A stretch of 64,000 bases of DNA from Bin127 sp965203505 (GTDB taxonomy: Bacteria; Chloroflexota; Dehalococcoidia; Lucifugimonadales; Lucifugimonadaceae): NCBI GenBank assembly GCA_965203505.1, contig OZ241880.1:1302001-1366000 (forward strand). Reading direction: 5' to 3'. Below are positions 16,509 to 25,930 of the stretch, piece by piece. Numbering within the stretch: position 1 is the stretch's first letter; every line of letters starts with the position of its first letter. The translations under genes were made by a program, and so were the position numbers. Under the pieces are notes generated by a model. That model saw only the letters and a list, made by a program, of their open reading frames with translations, was not told where the DNA came from and searched no databases.

Positions 16509-18557
16509 CTATTCGCCTGTTGGTTGCAGGCGGATGATGGCTTGGTAGAACGCGGCCCAGACGCGGTGCGATGGGAAGTCAGAGGTTTCGCCCGTCGGCC
16601 AACCGGTCCAGTATGTGGTGTTCATGGCGTTGATGATGCCGTCTTCTGCCAGTTGAATCTCCGGCATGTCGCGGAGGATTATCTCCGTGGCTCGTCGGAA
16701 CAGTTCGATGTACTCGGGATCGTCTGGTGATGCCTCCATCGCTCCCATCTGGTCGATGATTGCGTCGTACTCCGGATTTTCGTAGCGAGGAGCCGAGAGG
16801 AAGTAACCGACGGTTTCACCGATTTCAGCAGAGTTGCTGGAATGCCAATGGATGTACGTCTGATATGGCTCGATTGTGCTGCCGCAGTGCCATGTCAACC
16901 AAGACGGAAGGTCGCCGACGGCCTGTTTGCCCCAGAAACCGGTAAGGCCACGACGCTCAACGGCGTCGAATCCTGCGCGCTGGAGGCTCTCAACAACTGC
17001 TGTGCCGGAGCGGGACATAATGAAGTATCCGGGTGCTGGGTTCCAAAGTTCGATGTTGAGAACCTCACCGTCAGCGTCGGTCCAGAAACCCGCTTCGTTT
17101 TTGGAGTAGCCAGCGGCTTCCATGATCTCGGCGGCCTTTTCAGGGTTATGTAGCTCAGTGCCGTCCGCATCGATCAGATCCTTGATCTTGTCGTAGTACT
17201 CCGCTGGGCCCGGGAACGTAACCGCGAGGGGCACACCTACATTGTTCGCCGCACCCTCAAACGCAAGGTTGTTCACGGACTGTTTGTCGATTGAGTAGTT
17301 CAACGCCCGCCGTACGGCTGGATCGTCGAACGGCTTGACTTTGTTGTTCATCGTCATCGAGATCATGCATCCGTTAGGGTCGAGCCCAAACGGCTCGTCT
17401 TGGAACGAGATGATCTTGGGGTTGCGGACGCGCGTCAATTCGTACAACCCGGCTTGGAACGTAAACTGCACGTCGATATCGTTATTTGCCATCCTTAGCG
17501 CGATCGACTGCTCATCCCCAGCCGGTGCGAAGACGATGCGTTCGACTGCAGGCAACGGCGCTACGCCTGCTTTAGCCGCCCACCAGTTGTCGTCGCGGTC
17601 GAAGATCAATGCTTCAGGCGCAGCTTTGACCAGCTTGAACGCGCCTGTGCCGACCGGCCAACCCTGTGGGATGTCGATGTTCTCGAAAGTCTCCGGGTCC
17701 TTGCCTTCCCAGATGTGTTTCGGCAATACCGGCATCTGCTCTTCGGAATTCTCTTGGAAGAGGACCAAGAATATGCGCTGGTCCGGTTGCGTCAGGTGCA
17801 GTTTGATGGTGTAGTCGTCGACCTTTTCCACGCTTTCGATCACGCCCTTCAGGCGGAAGTGAAACGCGCTCGACGGGTTGTCCAAGATGAGGTCTTGCCA
17901 TGTGTAACGGACGTCTTCGGCGGTGAACGGTGTGCCGTCTGACCAGTAGACGTCGTCACGGAACGTGATGGTTACCTCGTCGAACGTATCGTTGTACTTC
18001 CAGTCTGTGGCGAGCCAAGGATAAACCTCCCCGTCATGGTGACCGTAATAGAAGGGGAACTCGAGCCACGTTTGGTTCGCGAAATCCCTGATCCGGCTCA
18101 GTGCGCCCCCGGACAGCAGGTTCATGTTCGCGGGCGCGAGTTGCTGTCCTCCGATGGCGATAACGAGCGTACGGTTACGAGGCACATCTCGGAGGCCTTC
18201 GGTTCCCGCAGCAGGTGGCGGAGTCGCTGTTGGCTCGGCAGTGGCCGTGACGACCTTTTCGACCTCGACGGCGACTTCCTGCTGCACCACGACCTCTTTT
18301 TCGACCACAACGGTCTCGACGACGGTTTGTCCCTCGACAACGCGCTCCTTCTCAACGATGACTGTTTGAACCACAGTCTCGCCTTCTACGATCGTCTCTT
18401 TCTCGACGACGACTGTTTCGACGACACGCACTTCTCTGTCGACCGGTACTTCGACGGTCTGAACGACGATCGTTTCCGAAGCGCAAGCGATGGCCGCGAT
18501 GGCGGACAAAGCGAGGCTCGATAGGCCGATCGACATGAACTTGCGGAACTTCAACAT
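16509..18557 (-). CDS. ABC transporter substrate-binding lipoprotein (SBP family 5), paralogue 1
   Basis: This is an extracytoplasmic solute-binding protein of the peptide/opine type. The N-terminus has a signal peptide with lipobox IAAIAC. A roughly 75-residue stalk of repeated Val/Glu units follows (VVVEKE, VEGETVV, VEGQTVV), then a Thr/Pro linker (TATAEPTATPPP), then the family-5 binding fold from about residue 120 (DVYWSDGTPFTAEDVRYTW is the signature). The start chosen is the ATG at 18557, seven bases after an AAAGAGG site and aligned with the start of paralogue 2. An ATG six codons upstream lacks a site. It is very similar to 18788-20836 over its full length. The substrate is unknown. 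Confidence 0.9.
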   Translation of the reverse strand: MLKFRKFMSIGLSSLALSAIAAIACASETIVVQTVEVPVDREVRVVETVVVEKETIVEGETVVQTVIVEKERVVEGQTVVETVVVEKEVVVQQEVAVEVEKVVTATAEPTATPPPAAGTEGLRDVPRNRTLVIAIGGQQLAPANMNLLSGGALSRIRDFANQTWLEFPFYYGHHDGEVYPWLATDWKYNDTFDEVTITFRDDVYWSDGTPFTAEDVRYTWQDLILDNPSSAFHFRLKGVIESVEKVDDYTIKLHLTQPDQRIFLVLFQENSEEQMPVLPKHIWEGKDPETFENIDIPQGWPVGTGAFKLVKAAPEALIFDRDDNWWAAKAGVAPLPAVERIVFAPAGDEQSIALRMANNDIDVQFTFQAGLYELTRVRNPKIISFQDEPFGLDPNGCMISMTMNNKVKPFDDPAVRRALNYSIDKQSVNNLAFEGAANNVGVPLAVTFPGPAEYYDKIKDLIDADGTELHNPEKAAEIMEAAGYSKNEAGFWTDADGEVLNIELWNPAPGYFIMSRSGTAVVESLQRAGFDAVERRGLTGFWGKQAVGDLPSWLTWHCGSTIEPYQTYIHWHSSNSAEIGETVGYFLSAPRYENPEYDAIIDQMGAMEASPDDPEYIELFRRATEIILRDMPEIQLAEDGIINAMNTTYWTGWPTGETSDFPSHRVWAAFYQAIIRLQPTGE

Positions 18558-18719
18558 TTTGGCTGCCTCTTTCATCTGTGTCGAGATGTATGTGTCACGT
18601 CATTACGGCGGGTAACAAGACGGAGTTGCGTAGTCATTGCGAAATGGAACGCATGATTTCGTAAGATATCAGCGATTCGGGATTGATGCCTACCCGACAA
18701 CTTCGACTAGGACCCGTCA

Positions 18720-18758
18720 CGAAAAAAACAAGGCCCGCTCGTTTAAGCGGGCCTTGTT
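18720..18758 (-). terminator. Rho-independent terminator of the complete ABC operon
   Basis: A 12-bp GC-rich inverted repeat (18727-18738 with 18747-18758, 8-base loop) is followed on the - strand by a run of seven Ts (18722-18728). It lies 30 bases after the stop of binding-protein paralogue 2. It therefore separates the complete ABC operon from the second binding-protein gene. Confidence 0.9.
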
Positions 18759-18787
18759 CCCGTGATCGCTTTTCAGCGGATGTTGGA

Positions 18788-20836
18788 CTATCCACCAGCC
18801 GGTTGCAATCGGATAATCGCGTGGTAGAACTCCGCCCATATGCGCTCGGAGCGTAGGTCTGCCGTCTGGCTAGTTGGCCATCCGGTCCAGTAGGTCGTGT
18901 TCATGGCATTGATGTGGCCGTCGATTACCAGTTGGATCTCTGGCATGTCGCGCAGGATTATCTCCGTCGCTTGGCGGAACAGGTCGATATACTCCGCGTT
19001 GTCGGGCGACGCGTCCAACTCACCCATCTGGTCGACTATGGCGTCGTACTCGGGGTTCTCGTAGCGTGGCGCGGACAAGAAGTATGCGACCGTTTCGCCG
19101 ATGTCGGCCGAGTTGTTGGAGTGCCAGTGGACGTAAGTCTGGTACGGCTCAACAGTGCTGCCGCAGTGCCACGTCAGCCATGACGGGAGGTCTCCAACCG
19201 CCTGCTTGCCCCAGAAACCGGTAAGTCCACGGCGTTCGACAGCGTCGAAACCGGCCCGTTGGGCACTCTCGACGACAGCTGTTCCGGCCCGTGACATCTT
19301 CCAGTACCCAGGGGACGGGTTCCAAAGCTCGATCAAGAGAACTTCGCCGTTCGAATCGGTCCAGAATCCGTCATCGTTTCGGGAGTATCCGGCGGCTTCC
19401 ATGATCTCTGCGGCTTTTTCCGGATTGTGTTGGTCGGTGCCGTCGGCTTCGATCAGGTCTCTGATCTGCTCGTAGTAAGCCGCCGGACCGGGGAATCCGA
19501 TTGCGAGCGGAACTGCAACTGGCATCGTAGTGCCTTCGAACGCGAGGTTCGCTACAGATTGCTTGTCGATCGCGAAGTTCAGCGCGCGTCGAACGGCTGG
19601 GTCGTCGAACGGAGCGACTTTGTTATTCATCGTCATCGAAATCATGCATCCGTTGGGATCGTGGATAAACGGGTCGTCTTGCCACGAAATGACCTTCGGG
19701 TTACGAACGCGTGTCAGCTCGAACAGACCAGGCTGGAAAGTGAACTGCAAGTCGATTTCGTTGCGTGCAAGTCGCAACGCGATCGATTGTTCGTCACCTG
19801 ATGGTGCAAACACGATGCGCTCGACAGCGGGCAACGGAGCTACTCCAGCTTTCGCGGCCCACCAGTTGTCGTCGCGGTCAAAGATCAAGGCTTCAGGAGC
19901 TGCTTTGACCAGCTTGAAAGCGCCTGTGCCAACCGGCCAACCCTGCGAAATGTCGACGTTCTCAAAAGTCTCCGGGTCCTTGCCTTCCCATATGTGCTTA
20001 GGAAGCACAGGGAGTTGCTCCTCGGAGTTCTCTTGGAAGAGGATGAAGAATATCCGCTTGTCGGGTCGAGTTAGATTGAGCTTGATGGTGTAATCATCAG
20101 GTGCTTCAACACTTTCGACTGCACCTCTTAAGCGGAAGTGGAACGCGCTGGACGGGTTGTCGAGGATCAGGTCTTGCCACGTGTATCGAACGTCTTCGGC
20201 CGTGAACGGCGTTCCGTCGGACCAATGCGCATCGTCGCGAAGCGTAATCGTAATCTCGTCGTTGGCGTCGTTGTACTGCCAGTCTTTGGCCAGCCACGGT
20301 CGTACTTTCCCGTCGTGGTGTCCAAAGTAGAACAGGAACTCGAGCCACGAGTTGTTGGAGAACGTCCTGATTCGGCTCAGTCCGCCGCCTGACAGAAGGT
20401 TCATGTTCGCAGGATCTAGCTGTTGACCGCTGATTGCGATAACAAGAGTTCGATCTCGCGAAACGTCTCGAAGTCCTTCGGTTCCGGCTGCTGCCGGCGG
20501 CGTTGCCGTCGGTTCGGCGGTAGCGGTTACGACTTTCTCGACCTCTACAGCGACCTCTTGCTGGACGACGACCTCTTTTTCAACCACGACGGTCTCGACG
20601 ACCGTTTGTCCTTCGACTACGCGCTCTCTCTCGACGATGACGGTCTGGACAACGGTCTCGCCTTCAACAATCGTCTCTTTCTCGACGACGACCGTTTCGA
20701 CGACGCGTACCTCGCGCTCGACCGGCACCTCAACTGTCTGGACGACGATCGTTTCTTGGGTGCACGCTAACGCCGCGACGGCTGATATCACGACCGCCAG
20801 CAAGGCGACCGAGACATACCTATGCAATTTGAACAT
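18788..20836 (-). CDS. ABC transporter substrate-binding lipoprotein (SBP family 5), paralogue 2
   Basis: This 682-residue extracytoplasmic binding lipoprotein has the same layout as paralogue 1: signal peptide with lipobox VAALAC, a Val/Glu-rich stalk of about 75 residues, a Thr/Pro linker, then the family-5 binding fold with HWSDGTPFTAEDVRYTW and a long conserved C-terminal half. The ATG at 20836 is preceded by an AAAAGGAG site. It is the last gene of the oppB-C-D-F-binding-protein operon and is followed by a strong terminator. The two paralogues differ mainly at scattered positions around the presumed ligand cleft, so they may bind related substrates. Confidence 0.92.
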   Translation of the reverse strand: MFKLHRYVSVALLAVVISAVAALACTQETIVVQTVEVPVEREVRVVETVVVEKETIVEGETVVQTVIVERERVVEGQTVVETVVVEKEVVVQQEVAVEVEKVVTATAEPTATPPAAAGTEGLRDVSRDRTLVIAISGQQLDPANMNLLSGGGLSRIRTFSNNSWLEFLFYFGHHDGKVRPWLAKDWQYNDANDEITITLRDDAHWSDGTPFTAEDVRYTWQDLILDNPSSAFHFRLRGAVESVEAPDDYTIKLNLTRPDKRIFFILFQENSEEQLPVLPKHIWEGKDPETFENVDISQGWPVGTGAFKLVKAAPEALIFDRDDNWWAAKAGVAPLPAVERIVFAPSGDEQSIALRLARNEIDLQFTFQPGLFELTRVRNPKVISWQDDPFIHDPNGCMISMTMNNKVAPFDDPAVRRALNFAIDKQSVANLAFEGTTMPVAVPLAIGFPGPAAYYEQIRDLIEADGTDQHNPEKAAEIMEAAGYSRNDDGFWTDSNGEVLLIELWNPSPGYWKMSRAGTAVVESAQRAGFDAVERRGLTGFWGKQAVGDLPSWLTWHCGSTVEPYQTYVHWHSNNSADIGETVAYFLSAPRYENPEYDAIVDQMGELDASPDNAEYIDLFRQATEIILRDMPEIQLVIDGHINAMNTTYWTGWPTSQTADLRSERIWAEFYHAIIRLQPAGG

Positions 20837-20915
20837 CAGATTTTTCTCCTTTTGGATCTTGGCGACATTCGGTGTTCACATACGGATATGAAAGATAACA
20901 CGACGCAGGGACTTG

Positions 20916-21938
20916 CTAAAACGAAGTGCTGACGGTGCCGTCAACAAGTGCATCGAGGTTAGTGACAGGACGATCTTCGTTCAAGAAACACTTCACCGCT
21001 CGATTGTCGTCCAGTTGGTAATGCGGAGGATCATCCGCGCAGCGATCGAACGCGTGAGGGCAGCGCGGCGCAAAAGCGCAACCCTCCACGATTTCCTCCC
21101 GCTCGTCTCTTGTGGTGATCTGCGCCAGATTCTCCCCCCACGGTATGCGGGGATCCGGGACCGGTATCGAGCCCATCAACAACTGGGTGTATGGGTGTGA
21201 CGGCTCTTGAACAACGTGCTCAACGTTGCCGGCCTCGACCACTGAACCTCGATAGAGAACATAGATCGTGTCGCCCACTTGGTACGCAGTGGTGAGGTCG
21301 TGAGTGATGTAGATGATTGATATACCCAGTTCCGTCTTCAACTCGCGAAGGCTCTCCAATACTGTTGCCCTCAGCGAAGCATCGATCATCGAAACCGGCT
21401 CGTCCGCCACAATGACCTTCGGCTTCAAAAGGAATGCTCGAGCGACCGTTATCCGTTGGCGTTGGCCACCGCTCAATTGATGAGGGAAACGGCCCAACGT
21501 CTCCGCTGGCCTCAGTCCGACCTGCCGCAATGCGTCTTCTACCAACTCGCGTGCCTCATCCTCGGAATCGGCGATGCCGTACAACTGAGCGGGTTGCGTA
21601 AGTATGCGGTCGACGCGATAGACCGGATTGAAGACTTCAAACGGGTCTTGGAAAATGGGCTGAACGTTCCGACGGTACTCTCGCCAATCGTCACCCTTGA
21701 GCGAATATATTTCGCGATCGAGGTACCGGATCTCGCCTCGAGTGGGACGCATGAAACCAAGTAGCATCGAAGCCAAGGTGGTCTTGCCGCTTCCACTCTC
21801 GCCCGCTATCACGGTGATACTCGGGTTCTCGTCGTCAACCCTAAGGCTGATGTCGTTGACGGCTACGTTCTCGACCTTGTTGAAAAGCCCGCGACTGAAT
21901 ACACGCGTCAGGCGGTCGGCTTCTAAGACTGCGCTCAA
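20916..21938 (-). CDS. oppF: Oligopeptide-type ABC transporter ATPase (OppF/DppF)
   Basis: This is one of two ATPase subunits of the importer (340 residues with the chosen start). Walker A is GESGSGKTT, the ABC signature is LSGGQRQRI and Walker B is KVIVADEP. The C-terminal oligopeptide-transporter extension is CAFAPRCPHAFDRC, whose cysteines may hold an iron-sulfur cluster in this family. The start is TTG at 21938, overlapping the oppD stop. The open frame extends 40 residues further upstream inside oppD, but that part is not family-like. Confidence 0.9.
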   Translation of the reverse strand: MSAVLEADRLTRVFSRGLFNKVENVAVNDISLRVDDENPSITVIAGESGSGKTTLASMLLGFMRPTRGEIRYLDREIYSLKGDDWREYRRNVQPIFQDPFEVFNPVYRVDRILTQPAQLYGIADSEDEARELVEDALRQVGLRPAETLGRFPHQLSGGQRQRITVARAFLLKPKVIVADEPVSMIDASLRATVLESLRELKTELGISIIYITHDLTTAYQVGDTIYVLYRGSVVEAGNVEHVVQEPSHPYTQLLMGSIPVPDPRIPWGENLAQITTRDEREEIVEGCAFAPRCPHAFDRCADDPPHYQLDDNRAVKCFLNEDRPVTNLDALVDGTVSTSF

Positions 21939-22918
21939 TTCGCTGCCTCCGCGTAAAGATGGCAACTTGCCCACCGACCTTCTCGGATCTGGTCGTAACT
22001 CGGGTCCACAGACCTGCAAACGTCCATCACGGAATCGCAGCGCGGATTGAACGAGCATCCTCCGGGAAGTTCGAGCAGAGCAGGGGGAAGCCCTGGAATA
22101 CCGGTCAGTCGGTGGCGCCGGCTCGTCGATGGCAAACTGGCGATCAACGCTCGCGTGTATGGATGGAATGGATCGTCGAAGATATCTAAAACCTCGCCGA
22201 CCTCCACCAGTTTCCCTGCGTACATCACGCCAACTTGAGACGCGAACTGTGCCATCAACCCCATGTCGTGTCCCACGATCAAAACCGCGGCACCGATCTC
22301 CTCTTGCAACTTGCGCAGCGTCAGCATCACTTCGCGTTGCACTACGACATCCAACGCACTGGTCGGTTCGTCCGCAATGATGACTTTTGGGCCCAACGAC
22401 ACGGCGATGGCGATCGCCACGCGTTGTTTCATCCCGCCGCTTAATTCGTGCGGGAACATTCGAGACACCGCCGGATCGAGACCAACGCTGCGCAGAACCT
22501 CGACGATCCTTTCCGAAATCTCCGACCTGCTGATGTTGTCCAGATGGTCTTTGAATCCGTTGGCGATCTGATTGCCGACTTTAATCACTGGATTCAGGGA
22601 GTTCATTGCGCCCTGCGGGACGTATGAGATCTGCGCCAACCTCACTTCGCGCATCTCGTTTTCCTCAAGACCCAGCAAATCAACACCATCTAACAGCACT
22701 TCCCCGCCGACTATCCGCCCCGGAAGTTGCGTCAATCGCATCAGAGCCAAGGCGGTCGTCGTCTTGCCCGAACCGGATTCACCGACAAGCCCGAAACGTT
22801 GACCGGCCCGCAACTCAAACGAGACGTTGTCGGCCGCGCGCAACATTCCCCGTGGCGTCTCGTATTCCACGGTAAGATTATTGACCTTGAGGACCGGTGC
22901 GCCGTTTCCTGAAGTCAA
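21935..22918 (-). CDS. oppD: Oligopeptide-type ABC transporter ATPase (OppD/DppD)
   Basis: This is the partner ATPase of the importer (327 residues). It has Walker A GESGSGKTT, a Q-loop segment (ISYVPQGAMNSLNP), the ABC signature LSGGMKQRV and Walker B KVIIADEPTSALD. The C-terminal oligopeptide domain (GIPGLPPALLELPGGCSFNPRC) is present. It starts with ATG overlapping the permease gene stop by 4 bases and is itself overlapped by oppF. This shows a tightly coupled operon. Confidence 0.93.
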   Translation of the reverse strand: MTSGNGAPVLKVNNLTVEYETPRGMLRAADNVSFELRAGQRFGLVGESGSGKTTTALALMRLTQLPGRIVGGEVLLDGVDLLGLEENEMREVRLAQISYVPQGAMNSLNPVIKVGNQIANGFKDHLDNISRSEISERIVEVLRSVGLDPAVSRMFPHELSGGMKQRVAIAIAVSLGPKVIIADEPTSALDVVVQREVMLTLRKLQEEIGAAVLIVGHDMGLMAQFASQVGVMYAGKLVEVGEVLDIFDDPFHPYTRALIASLPSTSRRHRLTGIPGLPPALLELPGGCSFNPRCDSVMDVCRSVDPSYDQIREGRWASCHLYAEAAN

Positions 22919-23805
22919 GAGGCAGCTCGCAATCTCGGGTTTGCGATGCGGTCAAGACCTAACGAGGTCATAAAGAGTCCGAGGAAGATGATCACGATGA
23001 TGACTACAGGCGAACCCCACCACCACCAGAATCCGCGTAGCACCGCGCCATAGTCATTGGCCCACCAGATTGACCAACCCAAGGTCTGCGAATTGGCGGG
23101 TCCCAGTCCGAGTACCTCCAAACCAATCGAAAACAATATCCCTCCCGACACCGCTTGAACAAAACTCGCGGCGAGATACGACGTGAGGTTCGGCATCAAC
23201 TCGACGAAGATGATCCGCGATGTGCCGGCACCTGAAGCGCGAGCCATGTTTACGAACGCCCTTTCGCGTAGGGTCAGGACTTGGGCTCTAACCGTCCGAG
23301 CGGTGCCCATCCACGAAAGCACTCCGATCACGATGCCCATGATCCAAACGGCTCCAACCGGAAAATACTCGATGATGAAGACGAGAAGGAAGAGTATCGG
23401 AATGACGAACAGAACGTCTGAGATTACCCGGATGATCGTATCCGCCCATCCCCTGACATACCCGGCGAAAAATCCTAGACAAGTCCCGATCGTGATACCG
23501 CAGACGCCAGCCAATAACCCGATCAGAAGCGTCTTAGGCGTTCCGATCACTAGTAAAGCAAGAATCGATCGACCTACTGCATCGGTCCCGAACCAATGCT
23601 CTAACGAAGGTGGTTGGGAAATCGGCGCCGAATTGAGGCGCGCCAACTCCAAATCTACGAATAGATAGCCCAGTACGGTAAAGGCGACAACGGCTCCCAG
23701 CAGAGCCAAACCGAGCAGCAAGAGTATGTTCCCTGCTAACAACCGGAAGAAACGCCGGGTCAACGAAACCGAAGGAATCTCGTTGGTGCTCTGTTCAACC
23801 ATCAC
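22915..23805 (-). CDS. oppC: Oligopeptide-type ABC transporter permease (OppC/DppC)
   Basis: This is the second inner-membrane permease of the importer (296 residues, about six membrane segments). HWFGTDAVGRSIL is the OppC-type N-terminal signature. The EAA loop is visible at ERAFVNMARASGAGTSRIIF. It lies 12 bases after oppB and overlaps oppD. The unusual Trp-rich stretch near the C-terminus (FWWWWGSP) sits just before the last helix. Confidence 0.92.
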   Translation of the reverse strand: MMVEQSTNEIPSVSLTRRFFRLLAGNILLLLGLALLGAVVAFTVLGYLFVDLELARLNSAPISQPPSLEHWFGTDAVGRSILALLVIGTPKTLLIGLLAGVCGITIGTCLGFFAGYVRGWADTIIRVISDVLFVIPILFLLVFIIEYFPVGAVWIMGIVIGVLSWMGTARTVRAQVLTLRERAFVNMARASGAGTSRIIFVELMPNLTSYLAASFVQAVSGGILFSIGLEVLGLGPANSQTLGWSIWWANDYGAVLRGFWWWWGSPVVIIVIIFLGLFMTSLGLDRIANPRLRAAS

Positions 23806-23817
23806 TTCACCATCCGA

Positions 23818-24828
23818 TCAATCGGTCTCATGCCGGATCCTCGGATCCAATATGGGGTAGATGATGTCAAGCAAGATCAAGAACAGCGTAACGACGATGA
23901 TCACAACCAAAAGTATGAGTTGCAACAGCGGCAAGTCCTTGACCGTTATGGCATCGAGCAAGATCGTGCCGATGCCCGGGTAGACAAAAACGACTTCAAC
24001 GAGAGCTGAACCCGAAACGATGAAGCCCAAACTCAAGGCGAGGAACGTTATCTGGGGCAAGAGAGCGTTTCGGACTTGATACGTGTAGAAGACGCGCCAA
24101 GGCTTCAATCCCATGGCTCGCGACATCTGCACGTAATCTTCGCCCTGGACGATGATGATCATCGAACGCATCACGATAGCCCAACCCCCCGCGGCGACCG
24201 CGACTAGCGACAGAGCTGGTAGAAACGCGTGTTTCGCGATCGTGAAGAGGCCGTTGAGGCTGAACTCCGGAGATTCGCCCAATGTGTAGCCGCCACCCAG
24301 CGGAAACACCGCCCACGTGAAGGCGAACAGAGCGATAAGAACAATTCCGAGCAAGAAATATGGGATTGAATGGACAACCATCACGAACGGAGTCGTCCAA
24401 GCCAACAGCCGTTTCCAGCGGCCAGGTGCTGCAACCATTAGCGCGCCGAACAGCGTCCCCAAAACAAATCCGATCAACGTGGCGGTCGTCAACAGACCCA
24501 AAGTCCATGGCAACGCAGCCCGGATTACTCTCGTCACCTCAACCGGATAATCGACGACAGACAGCCCGAAGTTGAACTGTGAGACGTCGATCCAATAGTT
24601 GACGTACTGTTGCCATAGCGGTTTGTCGAGGCCGAATTTCGCACGGTATTCTTCGACAAAACCCGCCGAGGGGTCACCCACGAACATGCCGGCTTGGGCG
24701 AGTTGCCCCAGGTATTCCTGTATAGGATCGCCCGGAGCTAGTCGTGGCAAGAAGAAGTTGATCGTTACTCCTAACCAGACAACCAGCAGGAAGAGTCCGA
24801 CTCGCTTTAGAAGGTAAGTTACGGACAT
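23818..24828 (-). CDS. oppB: Oligopeptide-type ABC transporter permease (OppB/DppB)
   Basis: This is the first inner-membrane permease (336 residues). The N-terminal helix is followed by the APGDP motif and a periplasmic segment. The core has about six helices with the EAA loop around EDYVQMSRAMGLKPWRVFYTY and the family ending YPILDPRIRHE. It is the first gene of the operon. A promoter with a perfect -10 box lies about 80 bases upstream. Confidence 0.93.
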   Translation of the reverse strand: MSVTYLLKRVGLFLLVVWLGVTINFFLPRLAPGDPIQEYLGQLAQAGMFVGDPSAGFVEEYRAKFGLDKPLWQQYVNYWIDVSQFNFGLSVVDYPVEVTRVIRAALPWTLGLLTTATLIGFVLGTLFGALMVAAPGRWKRLLAWTTPFVMVVHSIPYFLLGIVLIALFAFTWAVFPLGGGYTLGESPEFSLNGLFTIAKHAFLPALSLVAVAAGGWAIVMRSMIIIVQGEDYVQMSRAMGLKPWRVFYTYQVRNALLPQITFLALSLGFIVSGSALVEVVFVYPGIGTILLDAITVKDLPLLQLILLVVIIVVTLFLILLDIIYPILDPRIRHETD

Positions 24829-24908
24829 ATCGAGGATTGGATCGGGTTACGAGTCGACTCTGTACGAAGCTGCACACCGCGAACGATGAAAGCAACTGCT
24901 AGCGCCGC

Positions 24909-24936
24909 ATTATAAGGGAAAACCTGGTACGACCAA
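24909..24936 (-). promoter_or_regulatory. Sigma-70-like promoter of the ABC transporter operon
   Basis: On the - strand, TTGGTC (24936-24931) is followed after 16 bases by a perfect TATAAT (24914-24909). Transcription would start near 24902 and give a leader of about 75 bases before the oppB ATG. The match is by eye. Confidence 0.6.
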
Positions 24937-24970
24937 TCCTGACCCATCGCCTACACGATCTATCTGACGA

Positions 24971-25810
24971 TCAAATGCGAGAGTGAAGCATTCCATCCCC
25001 ACTCAATCGCTCCAGCTCTTCGGCCACGCCTTCGCCGTCAGGCCCTGGAATGTGTTTGTACGCGGCAGCCATCACCTCGGGATGCGCGTCGCCTACAGCA
25101 TATCCCCGACCAGCCCAACGGACCATTTCGAGATCACCGAGGCCGTCTCCGAACGTGATGAAATCGGAAGCTTCGAGGCCATGTCGGTCGGCGAGCCAAC
25201 GTAGGGCACGCACCTTGCCGGCACGTGGGGAACCGACTTCGCAGAAATGGGGCAACGAGTGCGTGATTTCCGCTGAATTCCCAAGCAACAATGCGATATC
25301 GTCGACATGCTCCCCCATTTCGGTCGGGTCGCAGATGCCGAGTACTACCGTAGGTTGCTCGGCGGCAAGTGGCAAAAGATCTTTTACTTCGACCAAAGTG
25401 GCGCGGTTTCGTTGGGCGTAGTCGAAGTCGACTTCGTTGAGGTGCGATACGAATACTTCATCGTTCACGTAAACCCGTATATCCAACCCACGTTCGGTGA
25501 AAAACTCGATTGCGGCGGCAGCGGTAGACTCGTCCAGCCGTTCGTGCCTGAGCAACGTATTCGTCTCTGCGTCTACTGCCATCGCCCCTTGATAGCAGAT
25601 CATAGTGGCGTTGGCGCCGATCTCGTTGTGGACATGCCACGCCGATCGACGCATCCTACCTGTGGATATCGAGAACGGTATTCCCTGAGCCGTCACTTCG
25701 GCAACCGCAGCCTTAAGACGCGGCGAGGCTTTGTCATTGACCCTGGTCAAAAGCGTGCCGTCAATGTCGGATACGATTGCTGAGAACGGCCCGTCTGTCA
25801 TCGGGAACAC
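24971..25810 (-). CDS. HAD-superfamily phosphatase, Cof type
   Basis: This is a cytosolic HAD hydrolase of about 279 residues. Motif I is DIDGTLLT near residue 15, motif II is the STGR segment (FSISTGRMR), the conserved lysine lies in the SPRAGKVRAL region and motif IV is FGDGLGDLEMV. A C2-type cap lies in the middle, as in Cof/YidA sugar-phosphate and FMN phosphatases. The substrate cannot be told. Start: ATG at 25810 or the second ATG at 25801. It lies downstream of folP-folK on the same strand, about 120 bases after folK. Confidence 0.87.
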   Translation of the reverse strand: MFPMTDGPFSAIVSDIDGTLLTRVNDKASPRLKAAVAEVTAQGIPFSISTGRMRRSAWHVHNEIGANATMICYQGAMAVDAETNTLLRHERLDESTAAAAIEFFTERGLDIRVYVNDEVFVSHLNEVDFDYAQRNRATLVEVKDLLPLAAEQPTVVLGICDPTEMGEHVDDIALLLGNSAEITHSLPHFCEVGSPRAGKVRALRWLADRHGLEASDFITFGDGLGDLEMVRWAGRGYAVGDAHPEVMAAAYKHIPGPDGEGVAEELERLSGDGMLHSRI

Positions 25811-25834
25811 CGTTCAACACGATTTGATCCGTTA

Positions 25835-25930
25835 GTGTTCAAGAAAGTAAGTCCTCGTATCGTGATTTGGGCGATATTCGTCGCCATCGCTGTGTTCATT
25901 CTTATCCAAGCACTGCAAAACGATTCTTAG
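25835..25930 (+). CDS. Possible 31-residue single-pass membrane microprotein
   Basis: A GTG-started frame of 31 codons lies between the HAD gene and folK, on the opposite strand. It encodes a basic N-terminus (FKKVSPR), one hydrophobic helix of about 18 residues (IVIWAIFVAIAVFILI) and a short polar tail. The length and charge pattern fit a membrane microprotein, or the leftover N-terminal anchor of a larger protein. No ribosome binding site is obvious. It overlaps the folK stop by 4 bases. The call rests on the hydropathy alone. Confidence 0.3.
   Translation: MFKKVSPRIVIWAIFVAIAVFILIQALQNDS

Noticed and set aside
21939..22059. Forty-residue upstream extension of the second ABC ATPase
   Set aside because: It lies wholly within oppD in another frame. 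The TTG overlapping the oppD stop gives the normal N-terminus.
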